This document shows, piece after piece, positions 8,763 through 16,871 of a stretch of 64,000 nt of DNA (within the stretch, counting starts at the first letter, position 1; each line of letters begins with the position of its first letter). The notes under the pieces were generated by a model. It was not told where the DNA came from. It worked only from the letters and a program-made list of their open reading frames with translations, and ran no database searches. Made by a program: the position numbers and the translations under genes. Origin of the DNA: JBBROS01 sp965217935 (GTDB lineage: Bacteria; Pseudomonadota; Alphaproteobacteria; Acetobacterales; Acetobacteraceae); the NCBI GenBank assembly GCA_965217935.1, contig OZ244581.1, positions 3,782,001-3,846,000 of the forward strand. Direction: 5' to 3'.

Positions 8763-10186
8763 TGCGGCTGCGGGGCTTCCTGCGCTCTGCGGGGGTGCGG
8801 CTCGCCTTGGGCTATGCCGCGGTGTTCGGGTTGAGCGCCTTCGTCCTGGTCGGCGTGCTGTGGTCGGCGACGCTGACGGTGCTGAACGGGCAGGTCGACG
8901 CGGCGATCCAGGCGGATGCGCTGGGCTTGGCGGAGCAGTGGCAGGACGGAGGGCCGCGGGCGCTGCTGGCCACCATCGACCAGCGGCTGGCCGGGAACGT
9001 GGACCATGACGCGATCTACCTGGTGATCGACCAGGCCGGGCAGCGGGTGGCGGGCAACCTGACCTCCTGGCCGGTGGCGGTGGCCAAGACCGGGCCTGTG
9101 TACGAGATCCAGGTGAAACGCCGCGGGACCGAGACGCTGGCCCGGCTGCATCGCTACGCCCTGCCGTCCGGCTACTCGCTGCTGGTCGGGCGCGACGTGG
9201 CGCCGCGGGCGTCGTTGCGCGACTTGCTGACGCAGACCCTGGCCTGGGCGCTGCTGCTGATCGTGCTGCTGAGCGTCGCCGGGGCGGTGGCGATCCAGCG
9301 GCTGTTCCGGCGGATGCTGCATCACGTCTCGGAGACGGCGGCCTCGATCTCGGCGGGGGACCTGTCGCGCCGGGTGAGGCTGTCCGGGCGCGGCGACGAG
9401 TTCGACCGGGTGGCGGAGACGATCAACGACATGCTCGACCGGATCGGGCGGCTGATGGACGGGGTGCGGCAGGTCTCGAACGCGATCGCGCATGATTTGC
9501 GGACGCCGATCACGCGGGCGCGGGCGCGGCTCGAGGATGCCGCGGGCCACGCCGGCTCGGCCGAGGAGCTGCGCGGGACGATCGGCCGGGCGATCGCCGA
9601 CCTGGACGGGATCACGGCGGTGTTCCAGGCGCTGCTGCGGATCAGCGAGATCGAGGCGGGCGCGCGGCGCTCGGCGTTCACGCTATTCGACGTGACCCCA
9701 TTGCTGCACGACCTGGCGGAGCTTTACTCGGCGGTGGCCGAGGAGCGGGGATTGCGGCTGGAGACGTCCGCCGATCCGTCGCTGCCGGTCCGGGGCGACC
9801 GCGAGCTGATCCAGCAGGCATTGACCAACTTGCTGGACAATGCGCTGAAGTTCTCCCCGCCGGGGCGGGCGGTGCGGCTGGGCGGGACGGCTCGGGAGGG
9901 GATGCTGTCGCTCAGCGTGGCGGATGAAGGGCCGGGGATGTCCGCGGCCGACGTGACGCGGGCGACGGAGCGGTTCTTCCGCGGCGAGAGCGCGCGGCAC
10001 ACGCCGGGGTTCGGCCTGGGGCTGACGCTGGTGCGCGCGGTGGCGCAGTTGCACGGGGGGGAGCTGCTGCTGGAGCCTGCTGAGCCGGGATTGCGGGCGG
10101 TGCTGACGGCGCCGGTCCTGGCGGAGGCGAGCGGGTCGGGCAATGCCGGGTCGGGCCGGCTCGGCGCGGTTGCCTCGTCGATTTAG
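8762..10186 (+). CDS. Membrane sensor histidine kinase
   Basis: Sensor kinase of 474 residues paired with the preceding regulator. It has an N-terminal membrane helix (about 15-40), a short periplasmic sensor region, a second helix (about 155-180), and a HAMP linker (RRMLHHVSETAASISAGDL onward). HisKA follows with the phospho-accepting His244 in NAIAHDLRTP, then HATPase_c with the N box NLLDNALKFS (about 355-364) and glycine-rich boxes DEGPGMS and GFGLGL. The short periplasmic loop resembles those of CpxA/PhoQ-type sensors. The stop codon TAG ends on the first base of repeat copy B. Confidence 0.95.
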   Translation: MRLRGFLRSAGVRLALGYAAVFGLSAFVLVGVLWSATLTVLNGQVDAAIQADALGLAEQWQDGGPRALLATIDQRLAGNVDHDAIYLVIDQAGQRVAGNLTSWPVAVAKTGPVYEIQVKRRGTETLARLHRYALPSGYSLLVGRDVAPRASLRDLLTQTLAWALLLIVLLSVAGAVAIQRLFRRMLHHVSETAASISAGDLSRRVRLSGRGDEFDRVAETINDMLDRIGRLMDGVRQVSNAIAHDLRTPITRARARLEDAAGHAGSAEELRGTIGRAIADLDGITAVFQALLRISEIEAGARRSAFTLFDVTPLLHDLAELYSAVAEERGLRLETSADPSLPVRGDRELIQQALTNLLDNALKFSPPGRAVRLGGTAREGMLSLSVADEGPGMSAADVTRATERFFRGESARHTPGFGLGLTLVRAVAQLHGGELLLEPAEPGLRAVLTAPVLAEASGSGNAGSGRLGAVASSI

Positions 10187-10231
10187 GGGGGCGCCGGCAA
10201 TAAGTGCGGCATCTCGGCGGCCAGGCCGTTT
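10186..10231 (+). repeat. Dispersed hairpin repeat, copy B (degenerate)
   Basis: A 46-bp copy of the repeat's 5' hairpin placed exactly after the kinase stop codon. The 17-nt loop aataagtgcggcatctc (10199-10215) is close to the family loop. The inner arms gccggc and ggcggc still mostly pair, the bulge is cag instead of aaa, and the outer arms have decayed. No second hairpin follows at the expected distance. It is assigned by alignment to copies A, C, D and E. Confidence 0.5.
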
Positions 10232-10264
10232 CCCACCCCGTCGAATCTCTCTACAACCCCCGCG

Positions 10265-10942
10265 ATGCCGACGATACAGAAAACAACCTGGCCTCCGCCG
10301 CCGCCGATCCTGGCGCCAAGCCTCCTCGCCGCGGATTTCGGCCGGCTCGCCGAAGAAACGGCGTCCGTCGAGCAAGCCGGCGCCGACTGGCTGCATCTCG
10401 ACATCATGGACGGCCATTTCGTCCCCAACCTGTCGTTCGGCCCCGCGGCGCTCGAAGCCCTGCGCCCCCGCACGCGGCTCCCGTTCGACGTCCACCTGAT
10501 GATCGCGCCCGTCGATCAGTACGTCGACGCCTTTGCTAAAGCCGGCGCCGACCACATCACGGTCCACGTCGAGGCCGGCCGCCACCTTCACCGCACCCTC
10601 CAGCTCATCCGCGCCCACGGCAAGCGCCCGGGCGTCGCGATCAACCCCGCAACCCCGGCCGCCCATGTCGCTCCCGTGCTCGACGAGATCGACCAGATCC
10701 TCGTGATGACCGTCAACCCCGGCTTCGGCGGCCAGAGCTTCATCGAGAGCCAGTACGCCAAGCTGCGTGAGCTTCGCGGCATGGTGGGCGCCCGCCCGAT
10801 CGTCATCGGCGCCGACGGCGGCGTCTCGGGCGCGAACGCCGCCCGCGTGCTCGATGCCGGCGCCGACATGCTCGTCGCCGGCACCGCGATCTTCGGCCAG
10901 GCCGACCGCCGCGCCGCCCTCGACGCCCTGCGCGGCGCCTGA
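10265..10942 (+). CDS. rpe: Ribulose-phosphate 3-epimerase
   Basis: Interconverts ribulose 5-phosphate and xylulose 5-phosphate in the pentose-phosphate pathway (and in the Calvin cycle where present). The 225-residue TIM barrel is of normal length. Visible signatures are APSLLAADF at the start, the metal-ligand region HLDIMDGHFVPN (around residues 38-49), FDVHLMI, MTVNPGFGGQSF (about 140-151) and the phosphate-binding GADGGVS near 180. It lies 18 bp before a heparinase-like gene on the same strand, a pairing that also occurs in other alphaproteobacteria. Confidence 0.96.
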   Translation: MPTIQKTTWPPPPPILAPSLLAADFGRLAEETASVEQAGADWLHLDIMDGHFVPNLSFGPAALEALRPRTRLPFDVHLMIAPVDQYVDAFAKAGADHITVHVEAGRHLHRTLQLIRAHGKRPGVAINPATPAAHVAPVLDEIDQILVMTVNPGFGGQSFIESQYAKLRELRGMVGARPIVIGADGGVSGANAARVLDAGADMLVAGTAIFGQADRRAALDALRGA

Positions 10943-10960
10943 ACCCGTATTGAAACAGAG

Positions 10961-12553
10961 ATGATCGACCCATCCCGCTGGACCCGCGACGCCCGCCGCG
11001 TCCTCTCCCGTATGCCCTCCCTCCGCATGGGCCGCGCCCCCGACGCCCCGGCGCTCTCCATCCGGGACCCGTGGCCCGGCGACGCCGCCCGCGGCGCCCG
11101 CGTGCTCAAAGGCGAGATGGAGCTCGGCGGCAGCGTCCGCCCGTTCGGCCCCGGCGAGTGGGGCAACGCGGCCGGGCCGCCCGCGATGCGCGCCGCGGTC
11201 CACGGCTTCGCCTGGCTGCGGGACCTTCGCGCCCTCGGCACCGACGGCGCCCGCTCCCGCGCCCGCTCGCTCGTCGCCGACTGGATCGCCGCCTCGTCGC
11301 GCGACCGCATCAGCTACCGGGCCGACGTGATCGGCAGCCGCGTCACCGCCTGGCTCAGCCACTACGATTTCTTCGTCGCCAGCGCCGAGGACCAGTTCCG
11401 CACCGCCGTCATGTCCCGCCTGGTCGCCGACGCGCGCATCCTCGCCGCCGCGATCCCCGCCGACGAGATCGACGCCCGGGCGCTCACCGCGCTCAAGGGC
11501 CTGATCGCGGCCTCCGTCGCCCTCCCGGCCCAGGCCGCCTACATGACCCGCGCCATGCGCCTGCTGCCGCAGGAGATCGCCCGCCAGGTCCTGCCCGACG
11601 GCTGCCACGCTGAGCGCAGCCCGGCCGCCCAGCTCTCCGCGCTCAAGGACCTGCTCGAGATCCGCACCTTGCTGCAGGCAGCCCTCGCCCAACCCTCGGC
11701 GGCGCTCGCCTCGGCGATTGAGCGCATGGCCCCCGCCCTCCGCAGCCTCTGCCACGGCGACGGCGGCCTCGCCTTGTTCAATGGCGCGCGGGAGGACAGC
11801 CCAGCCCTGATCGAGATGGCGCTGAGCCAGGCCGGACGCGCGGGCCGCATGTCCGCAGGCCTGACCGAGAGCGGGTTCCAGCGGATGCAGGCCGGCCCGA
11901 GCGTGCTGATCGTCGACTGCGGCCCGCCGCCGCCGCAGGGCCTGGACCGCTCGGCCCACGCGGGCGCCTTGTCGATGGAGCTGTCGGTCGGCCGCGAACG
12001 CCTGATCGTCAACTGCGGCGCGGCCCCGCCCTCGGTCGGACCCTGGCGCGACGCCGCGCGCGCCACCGCCGCGCATTCGACGCTGATCGTGGCCGACACC
12101 AACTCCTCCGAACTAAAGCCCAACGGTCTCGGGCGCGTTCCCAGCGTCGTCGACGCCCAGCGGCAGGAGGCCAACGGCGCGCATTGGCTTGAGGCCAGCC
12201 ACGACGGCTACCGCCCTCTCAACGGCGCCGTCCACCACCGGCGCCTTTACATGGCCGAGAGTGGCGAGGACATCCGCGGCGAGGACAGCATCGAGTCGCC
12301 CGAACCGCTGCCCTTCGTCATCCGCTTCCACCTGCATCCCGCCGTCGTGCCGACCATGCAGCAGGACGGGCGCAACGTCGTCCTTCGCCTTCCCGGCGGC
12401 TCGATCTGGTCGCTCCGGGCCAAGGGCGCCGCGATGACGCTGGAAGAGAGCGTCTATCTGGGCGGCCCCGAGCAGCGGGCGACGCAGCAAGTGGTCGTGA
12501 CTGGCGAGGAAGGGTCGCAGAAGGCGGAGTGGGCGATCACCAAGGTGGGGTGA
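10961..12553 (+). CDS. Heparinase II/III-family protein
   Basis: A 530-residue protein with the alpha/alpha-toroid type N-terminal half and a beta-sandwich C-terminal half of the heparinase II/III family. Conserved-looking parts are GEWGNAAGPP (about 63-72), the WLRDLRALG helix, the central HGDGGLALFNG segment (about 265-275) and AHSTLIVADTNSSE (about 369-382), which carries the family's C-terminal His. Alphaproteobacterial members are not proven to degrade heparin; a polysaccharide-lyase role is inferred only from the family. It is co-oriented with rpe and probably in the same transcript. No signal peptide is evident. Confidence 0.85.
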   Translation: MIDPSRWTRDARRVLSRMPSLRMGRAPDAPALSIRDPWPGDAARGARVLKGEMELGGSVRPFGPGEWGNAAGPPAMRAAVHGFAWLRDLRALGTDGARSRARSLVADWIAASSRDRISYRADVIGSRVTAWLSHYDFFVASAEDQFRTAVMSRLVADARILAAAIPADEIDARALTALKGLIAASVALPAQAAYMTRAMRLLPQEIARQVLPDGCHAERSPAAQLSALKDLLEIRTLLQAALAQPSAALASAIERMAPALRSLCHGDGGLALFNGAREDSPALIEMALSQAGRAGRMSAGLTESGFQRMQAGPSVLIVDCGPPPPQGLDRSAHAGALSMELSVGRERLIVNCGAAPPSVGPWRDAARATAAHSTLIVADTNSSELKPNGLGRVPSVVDAQRQEANGAHWLEASHDGYRPLNGAVHHRRLYMAESGEDIRGEDSIESPEPLPFVIRFHLHPAVVPTMQQDGRNVVLRLPGGSIWSLRAKGAAMTLEESVYLGGPEQRATQQVVVTGEEGSQKAEWAITKVG

Positions 12554-12563
12554 CGGTTGGACG

Positions 12564-12615
12564 GATCCGGCGGGCCATGCCCTAAAAAGCAGCGCGGACG
12601 CCTATGGTCCGGATC
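12564..12615 (+). terminator. Imperfect hairpin after heparinase-like gene
   Basis: Arms gatccgg (12564-12570) and ccggatc (12609-12615) pair perfectly, with an inner ccat/atgg helix. The structure follows the stop by about 10 bases and there is no T-run. It may end the rpe transcript or be a factor-dependent end. A second small hairpin (ggcggag / ctccgcc, 12648-12667) follows. Confidence 0.35.
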
Positions 12616-12720
12616 TGACGCACCCTGATTCGAATTGCCGAGCAAGCGGCGGAGTGCCTCCTCCGCCAGACGCGCGCAAGACTCCAGTTCCCGAACGCGA
12701 GGATGCTAAGGAGGTCTTGA

Positions 12721-13803
12721 ATGAACGCGATCAACAGCCGGGCCGGGCACGGCGCCGCCGAACGTGACCCAACCAACGCCGCGAAATGGGCCGCGGTCCA
12801 GTCGCGCGATGCCGGCGCCGCCTTCTTCTACGCCGTCGCGACCACCGGCGTGTTCTGCCGCCCATCATGCGCCGCCCGCCCGGCGCGGCCGGAGCATGTC
12901 AGCTTCTTTCCAACTGCCGCCGCCGCCGTGCAAGCCGGCTTCCGGCCCTGCAAGCGCTGCCGCCCGGACCTGCCGCCCAGGCCCGAGCGGGAGCAAGTCC
13001 TCGTCGCCAAGGCGTGCCGCCAGATCGAGTCGGCCGAGGACCCTCCCTCGCTCGACGAGCTGGCAAACAGCGCCGGATTGAGCCCTTCGCACTTCCACCG
13101 GCTGTTCCGCCGCATCGTCGGCGTCACGCCGCGCGGCTACGCGGCAGGATGCCGAGCCGGCCTGCTGCACGCCGCCCTCTCCGCCGCGCCCACCGTCACG
13201 GAGGCTTTCTATGACGCCGGCTTCAACTCTCCCGGACGGTTCTACGCGGCAGCGCCCGGCCTGCTCGGGATGACGCCCTCGGCATACCGCGCCGGCGCGC
13301 CGGGCGAGACGATCCGGCACGCCGCCGGCAAGAGCGCCCTCGGCGACGTCCTGGTCGCGGCCACCGGGATCGGCGTCTGCGCCATCCTGCTCGGCGACGA
13401 CGCCGAAACGCTGGCAGCCGACCTCCGCGCCCGCTTCCCCCGCGCGCGGCTCGAACCCGGCGGCGCCGAGTTCTCGGCCTGGGTCGCGGAGGTCGTCTCG
13501 TTCGTGGACGCTCCCGCTGCCGGCCCGCTCGCCCTGCCGCTCGACATCCGCGGCACCGCGTTCCAGCGCCGGGTCTGGGAGGCGCTGCGGGCCATTCCGC
13601 CGGGCGAGACCCGCACCTATTCGGCGGTGGCAGCCGAACTCGGGACGCCGAACGCCGTGCGGGCCGTGGCCGGCGCCTGTGCCGCGAACCGCTTGGCGGT
13701 CGCCGTTCCGTGCCACCGGGTCATCGGCGCCGACGGCGGCCTATCGGGCTATCGCTGGGGCCTGCACCGCAAACGGGCGCTGCTGGATCGCGAGAAGGCA
13801 TGA
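12721..13803 (+). CDS. ada: Ada: methyl-DNA repair protein and regulator
   Basis: Bifunctional protein of 360 residues. The N-terminal zinc domain has C46-R-P-S-C50 and C77-K-R-C80; C46 corresponds to the phosphotriester methyl acceptor. An AraC-type helix-turn-helix follows (about 95-190). The C-terminal O6-methylguanine-DNA methyltransferase domain has the active-site C331 in VPCHRVIG. Methylation of the N-terminal domain would turn it into an activator of the adaptive response. The start is well supported by a strong Shine-Dalgarno aaggagg just upstream (about 12707-12713). Its stop overlaps the next gene's ATG, so it is coupled to a dioxygenase. Confidence 0.96.
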   Translation: MNAINSRAGHGAAERDPTNAAKWAAVQSRDAGAAFFYAVATTGVFCRPSCAARPARPEHVSFFPTAAAAVQAGFRPCKRCRPDLPPRPEREQVLVAKACRQIESAEDPPSLDELANSAGLSPSHFHRLFRRIVGVTPRGYAAGCRAGLLHAALSAAPTVTEAFYDAGFNSPGRFYAAAPGLLGMTPSAYRAGAPGETIRHAAGKSALGDVLVAATGIGVCAILLGDDAETLAADLRARFPRARLEPGGAEFSAWVAEVVSFVDAPAAGPLALPLDIRGTAFQRRVWEALRAIPPGETRTYSAVAAELGTPNAVRAVAGACAANRLAVAVPCHRVIGADGGLSGYRWGLHRKRALLDREKA

Positions 13804-14513
13804 CCCAGCCCGCGGAGCAGCGCGTCGTCGCGCTGGATTGGGCGCAAATCGCCGCTGGCCTCGACGCCCGCGGCTGCGCTTCAACCGGCCCGCTGCTAAG
13901 CCCAGCCGAATGCGTGGCGATCGCCGCAGGCTACGCCGACGCCGACGCCTTCCGCAGCCGCGTCGTCATGGCCCGGCACGGCTTCGGTTCCGGCGAGTAC
14001 AAATACTATGCCTACCCGCTGCCGCCTCTGATCGCCTCCCTGCGCGCCAGCCTCTACCCGCCGCTCGCTGCCATCGCGAACCGATGGCAGCAGGCCCTCG
14101 GGCGTTCAACCCGGTTCCCAAGCGAGCACGCCGCCTTCCTCCGGCAATGCCACGATGGCGGCCAGGCCCGGCCCACGCCGCTCCTGCTCCAGTACGGCGC
14201 CGGCGACTACAACTGCCTGCACCAGGATCTCTACGGCCCGCTGCATTTCCCGTTGCAGGCCGCGATCCTGCTGAGCCGGCCGGGCCAGGATTTCACCGGC
14301 GGCGCGTTCGTGCTGACCGAGCAGCGCCCGCGGATGCAGAGCCGGGCCGAGGTGGTCCCGCTCATGCAAGGCGAGGCGGTGCTGTTCGCCGTCAACCAGC
14401 GCCCGGTGCAGGGCGCGCGGGGGGCTTACCGCGTGACCATGCGCCACGGCGTCAGCCGCGTGCTCTCAGGCAGCCGCCACACGCTCGGCATCATCTTCCA
14501 CGACGCCGCGTGA
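13800..14513 (+). CDS. 2OG-Fe(II) oxygenase (Oxygenase-NA family)
   Basis: Non-haem iron dioxygenase of 237 residues, using 2-oxoglutarate. The facial triad is visible as H141-x-D143 (CLHQDLYG) and H216 (MRHGVSR), with a following Arg in RVLSGSRHTLG for 2-oxoglutarate. Segments EYKYYAYPLP and FVLTEQRPRMQSR are characteristic of the Oxygenase-NA group, which is proposed to act on alkylated DNA. The ATGA overlap with ada supports a role in the same alkylation response. Direct demethylase activity is inferred from context and family, not shown. It is distinct from classical AlkB. Confidence 0.85.
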   Translation: MTQPAEQRVVALDWAQIAAGLDARGCASTGPLLSPAECVAIAAGYADADAFRSRVVMARHGFGSGEYKYYAYPLPPLIASLRASLYPPLAAIANRWQQALGRSTRFPSEHAAFLRQCHDGGQARPTPLLLQYGAGDYNCLHQDLYGPLHFPLQAAILLSRPGQDFTGGAFVLTEQRPRMQSRAEVVPLMQGEAVLFAVNQRPVQGARGAYRVTMRHGVSRVLSGSRHTLGIIFHDAA

Positions 14514-14523
14514 CCGTCGTGTC

Positions 14524-15234
14524 TCACCCCCCGAGGTAAGCCGTTGCCACCGCCGGATCGGCCGCCACTTGCGCCGCCGGCCCCTCGGCCGCGATCCGCC
14601 CTGTCTCCAGCACGTAGCCGTAATCCGCCACCTCCAGCGCCGCGGACGCGTTCTGCTCCACCAGCAGGATCGTCGTGCCGTCCGCCTTCAAGGCGGCGAT
14701 GATGGCGAAGATCTCCTCCACGAACAGCGGTGCCAGCCCCATGCTCGGCTCGTCCAGCAGCAGCAGCCGCGGCGCGCCCATCAGCGCCCGCCCGATCGCC
14801 AGCATCTGCTGCTCGCCCCCCGAGAGCGAGCCTGCGACCTGCCCCAGCCGCTCGCGCAACCGCGGAAACCGCGTCAGCACCCCGTCCTGCCGGCGCGCGA
14901 TCTCGGCCCGCTCCCGCGTCAAGTAGGCGCCGAGCGCCAGGTTCTCCGCCACCGTCAGCTCGGCGAAGCACTGCCGCCCCTCCGGCGCCTGCCGCAACCC
15001 GGCCGCCGCGATCCGGTGCGCCGCCCGCCCGGCGATCTCCATGTCCCCGAACCGGATCTGCCCGGCCCTGGGCCGCACCAGCCCGGACACCGCCCGCAAC
15101 ACGGTGGTCTTGCCCGCCCCGTTGGCCCCGATCAGGCAAACCGCCTGGCCTTCGGGCACCGAGAGGCTGATGCCGTGGACCGCCGCGATCCGCCCATAGC
15201 TGACGTGCAGCCCCTCGATCTCCAGCCCGCTCAC
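14524..15234 (-). CDS. livF: Branched-chain amino-acid-type ABC ATPase LivF
   Basis: ATP-binding subunit of 236 residues. Walker A is GANGAGKTT (about 36-44), the signature is LSGGEQQML (about 137-145) and Walker B is LLLLDEPSMGL (about 157-167), with a switch His expected near LLVEQN. The start is GTG at 15234, which overlaps the livG stop (GTGA). It is the last gene of livH-livM-livG-livF. The PSMGLAP element is typical of LivF. Substrate specificity is unknown because no binding protein is encoded nearby; amides, urea and aromatic compounds are also carried by this family. Confidence 0.93.
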   Translation of the reverse strand: MSGLEIEGLHVSYGRIAAVHGISLSVPEGQAVCLIGANGAGKTTVLRAVSGLVRPRAGQIRFGDMEIAGRAAHRIAAAGLRQAPEGRQCFAELTVAENLALGAYLTRERAEIARRQDGVLTRFPRLRERLGQVAGSLSGGEQQMLAIGRALMGAPRLLLLDEPSMGLAPLFVEEIFAIIAALKADGTTILLVEQNASAALEVADYGYVLETGRIAAEGPAAQVAADPAVATAYLGG

Positions 15235-16028
15235 GCGCCGCGCACCCCAGCCCGCGCGCCCGCCTCCAGCCGCGCCGCCACCTTGTGCCCCAGATAGGCC
15301 TCGATCACCGCAGGGTCTCGCCGGACCGCGGCCGAGCCGCCCTGGGCGATGCGCCGGCCGAAGTTCAGCACGGTGACCTGGTCGGAGATGCCCATCACGA
15401 ACCCCATGTCGTGCTCGACCAGCAGGATCGTGGTCCGCAGCCGGCGGATCAGCGTCCCGAGCGCCTCCGTTTCCGAAGGGTTCATGCCCGCCGCCGGCTC
15501 ATCGAGCAGCAGCAGCCGCGGCTCCGCCACGACGGCGCGGGCGATCTCAAGCCGCCGCTGGTCCCCATACGACAGCGCTCCGGCCCGGCTCGCGGCCACG
15601 CCGGCCAAGCCCACGACGCCTAGGGCCTCTCGCGCGCGCTCGACCGCCCGCCGTTCCTCCGCCCGGAAGCCGGGCAGGCGCAGCAGCACGCCGGGCAGGC
15701 CCGAGCGGGTGCGGGCGTGCAGCCCGGTCAGCACGTTCTCCAGCACCGTCATCGACGAGAAGATGCGGATATTCTGGAACGTCCGCCCCAGCCCGCGCGC
15801 CGCCCGCTGCTCCGGCAACAGCTTGGTGATATCCTGCCCATCAAGCGTGATCCGCCCGGCGCTCGGCGCGACCAGCCCCGAGATCAGGTTGAACAGCGTT
15901 GTCTTGCCCGCCCCGTTCGGCCCGATAACCGCATGGACGCCGCCGGGCTCGACCTGCATGTCCACCGCATCCACCGCCGTCAACCCGGCAAACCGCCGCG
16001 TCAGCCCGTTGAGCGACAGCAGGCTCAT
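15231..16028 (-). CDS. livG: Branched-chain amino-acid-type ABC ATPase LivG
   Basis: Second ATP-binding subunit, 265 residues. Walker A GPNGAGKTT lies at about residues 38-46, GRTFQNIRIF is a LivG-type Q-loop segment, the signature region is LSYGDQRRLEIARA and Walker B is LLLLDEPAAGMNP. The substitution of Y for G in the signature (LSYGD) is normal for LivG. The ATG at 16028 overlaps the livM stop by 4 bp; upstream in-frame codons belong to the antisense of livM. It works as a heterodimer with LivF under the LivHM channel. Confidence 0.93.
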   Translation of the reverse strand: MSLLSLNGLTRRFAGLTAVDAVDMQVEPGGVHAVIGPNGAGKTTLFNLISGLVAPSAGRITLDGQDITKLLPEQRAARGLGRTFQNIRIFSSMTVLENVLTGLHARTRSGLPGVLLRLPGFRAEERRAVERAREALGVVGLAGVAASRAGALSYGDQRRLEIARAVVAEPRLLLLDEPAAGMNPSETEALGTLIRRLRTTILLVEHDMGFVMGISDQVTVLNFGRRIAQGGSAAVRRDPAVIEAYLGHKVAARLEAGARAGVRGA

Positions 16029-16867
16029 GCCGCCCGTCGCCGCATCCGAACGGCGAGCAGCCCGTCCGGCAGGAACAGCACCGCGAGCACGATGATCAAC
16101 CCGTTCACCACCAGCCGCACGTCGCTGATCCCGCGCAGCAGCTCGGGCAGCAGCGTCAGCACCCAGGCGCCCAGCACGGGCGCCGCCGGCGTGCCGATGC
16201 CGCCGAGCAGGGCGTAGGACAGGATCGTCACCGCCGGCTCGAAGCCGTACTCGTTGGGGCCGATGAAGCTCGAAACATGCGCCGACAAGCACCCGGCGAC
16301 GCCCGCCAGCGCCGCCGATGCCAGCAGCGCCCCCAGCTTGTAGCGCGCGACCGGCACCCCCATCACCTGCGCCGCCGTCTCGTCCTCCCGCATCGCCTCC
16401 ATGCCGCGCCCGATCCGGCTGCGCCCGACGAGCCACAGCGCCAGCACGGCAAGGGCAAGCAGCCCGTAAATCATCCAGGTCTCGGCCTGCTGCGGGATGC
16501 CGGACAGCCCCAGCGCGCCGCCGAGATAATCGACGTTGAGGTAAAGCCCGCGCAGCACCTCGCCGAGTCCGATCGTGGCGATGGCCAGGTAAACCCCGGA
16601 CAGCCGCAAGGTGGGCGCCCCGATCGCCAGCGCGAACAGCGCCGGGACCAACGCGCTCGCGGGCAGCACGACCGCGAACGGCAGGCCGAGCTTTAGGGTC
16701 ATCAGCGCCGAGGAGTAGGCCCCCAGCCCCATGAACGCCGCCTGGCCGAGGCTGAGCTGTCCCACCGCCAGCACGACATACATGGACAGCGCCAGCAAGC
16801 CGTTGACGCCGAGGGCGTAGACGACGTTCTGGTAGGTCCAGAGCAAGTCGTCGAGCCAGGCCGGCAT
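16025..16867 (-). CDS. livM: Branched-chain amino-acid-type ABC permease LivM
   Basis: Inner-membrane permease of 280 residues with about eight hydrophobic segments. The early GVNGLLALSMYVVLAVGQLSLG region contains the LSLGQAAFMGLGAY element typical of LivM, and the cytoplasmic EAA-like loop is GRGMEAMREDETAAQVMG (about 164-181). It lies 4 bp after livH and overlaps livG by 4 bp. It pairs with LivH to form the channel. Confidence 0.92.
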   Translation of the reverse strand: MPAWLDDLLWTYQNVVYALGVNGLLALSMYVVLAVGQLSLGQAAFMGLGAYSSALMTLKLGLPFAVVLPASALVPALFALAIGAPTLRLSGVYLAIATIGLGEVLRGLYLNVDYLGGALGLSGIPQQAETWMIYGLLALAVLALWLVGRSRIGRGMEAMREDETAAQVMGVPVARYKLGALLASAALAGVAGCLSAHVSSFIGPNEYGFEPAVTILSYALLGGIGTPAAPVLGAWVLTLLPELLRGISDVRLVVNGLIIVLAVLFLPDGLLAVRMRRRAA

Positions 16868-16871
16868 CGCC

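Noticed and set aside
9683..12076. 797-codon leftward ORF across the kinase, rpe and heparinase genes
   Set aside because: Gly/Ala/Asp-rich antisense frame spanning three unrelated genes; not coding.
12648..12667. Small hairpin upstream of ada as an Ada operator
   Set aside because: It is a simple 7-bp GC hairpin without resemblance to known Ada boxes; more likely a chance structure or part of the preceding terminator.
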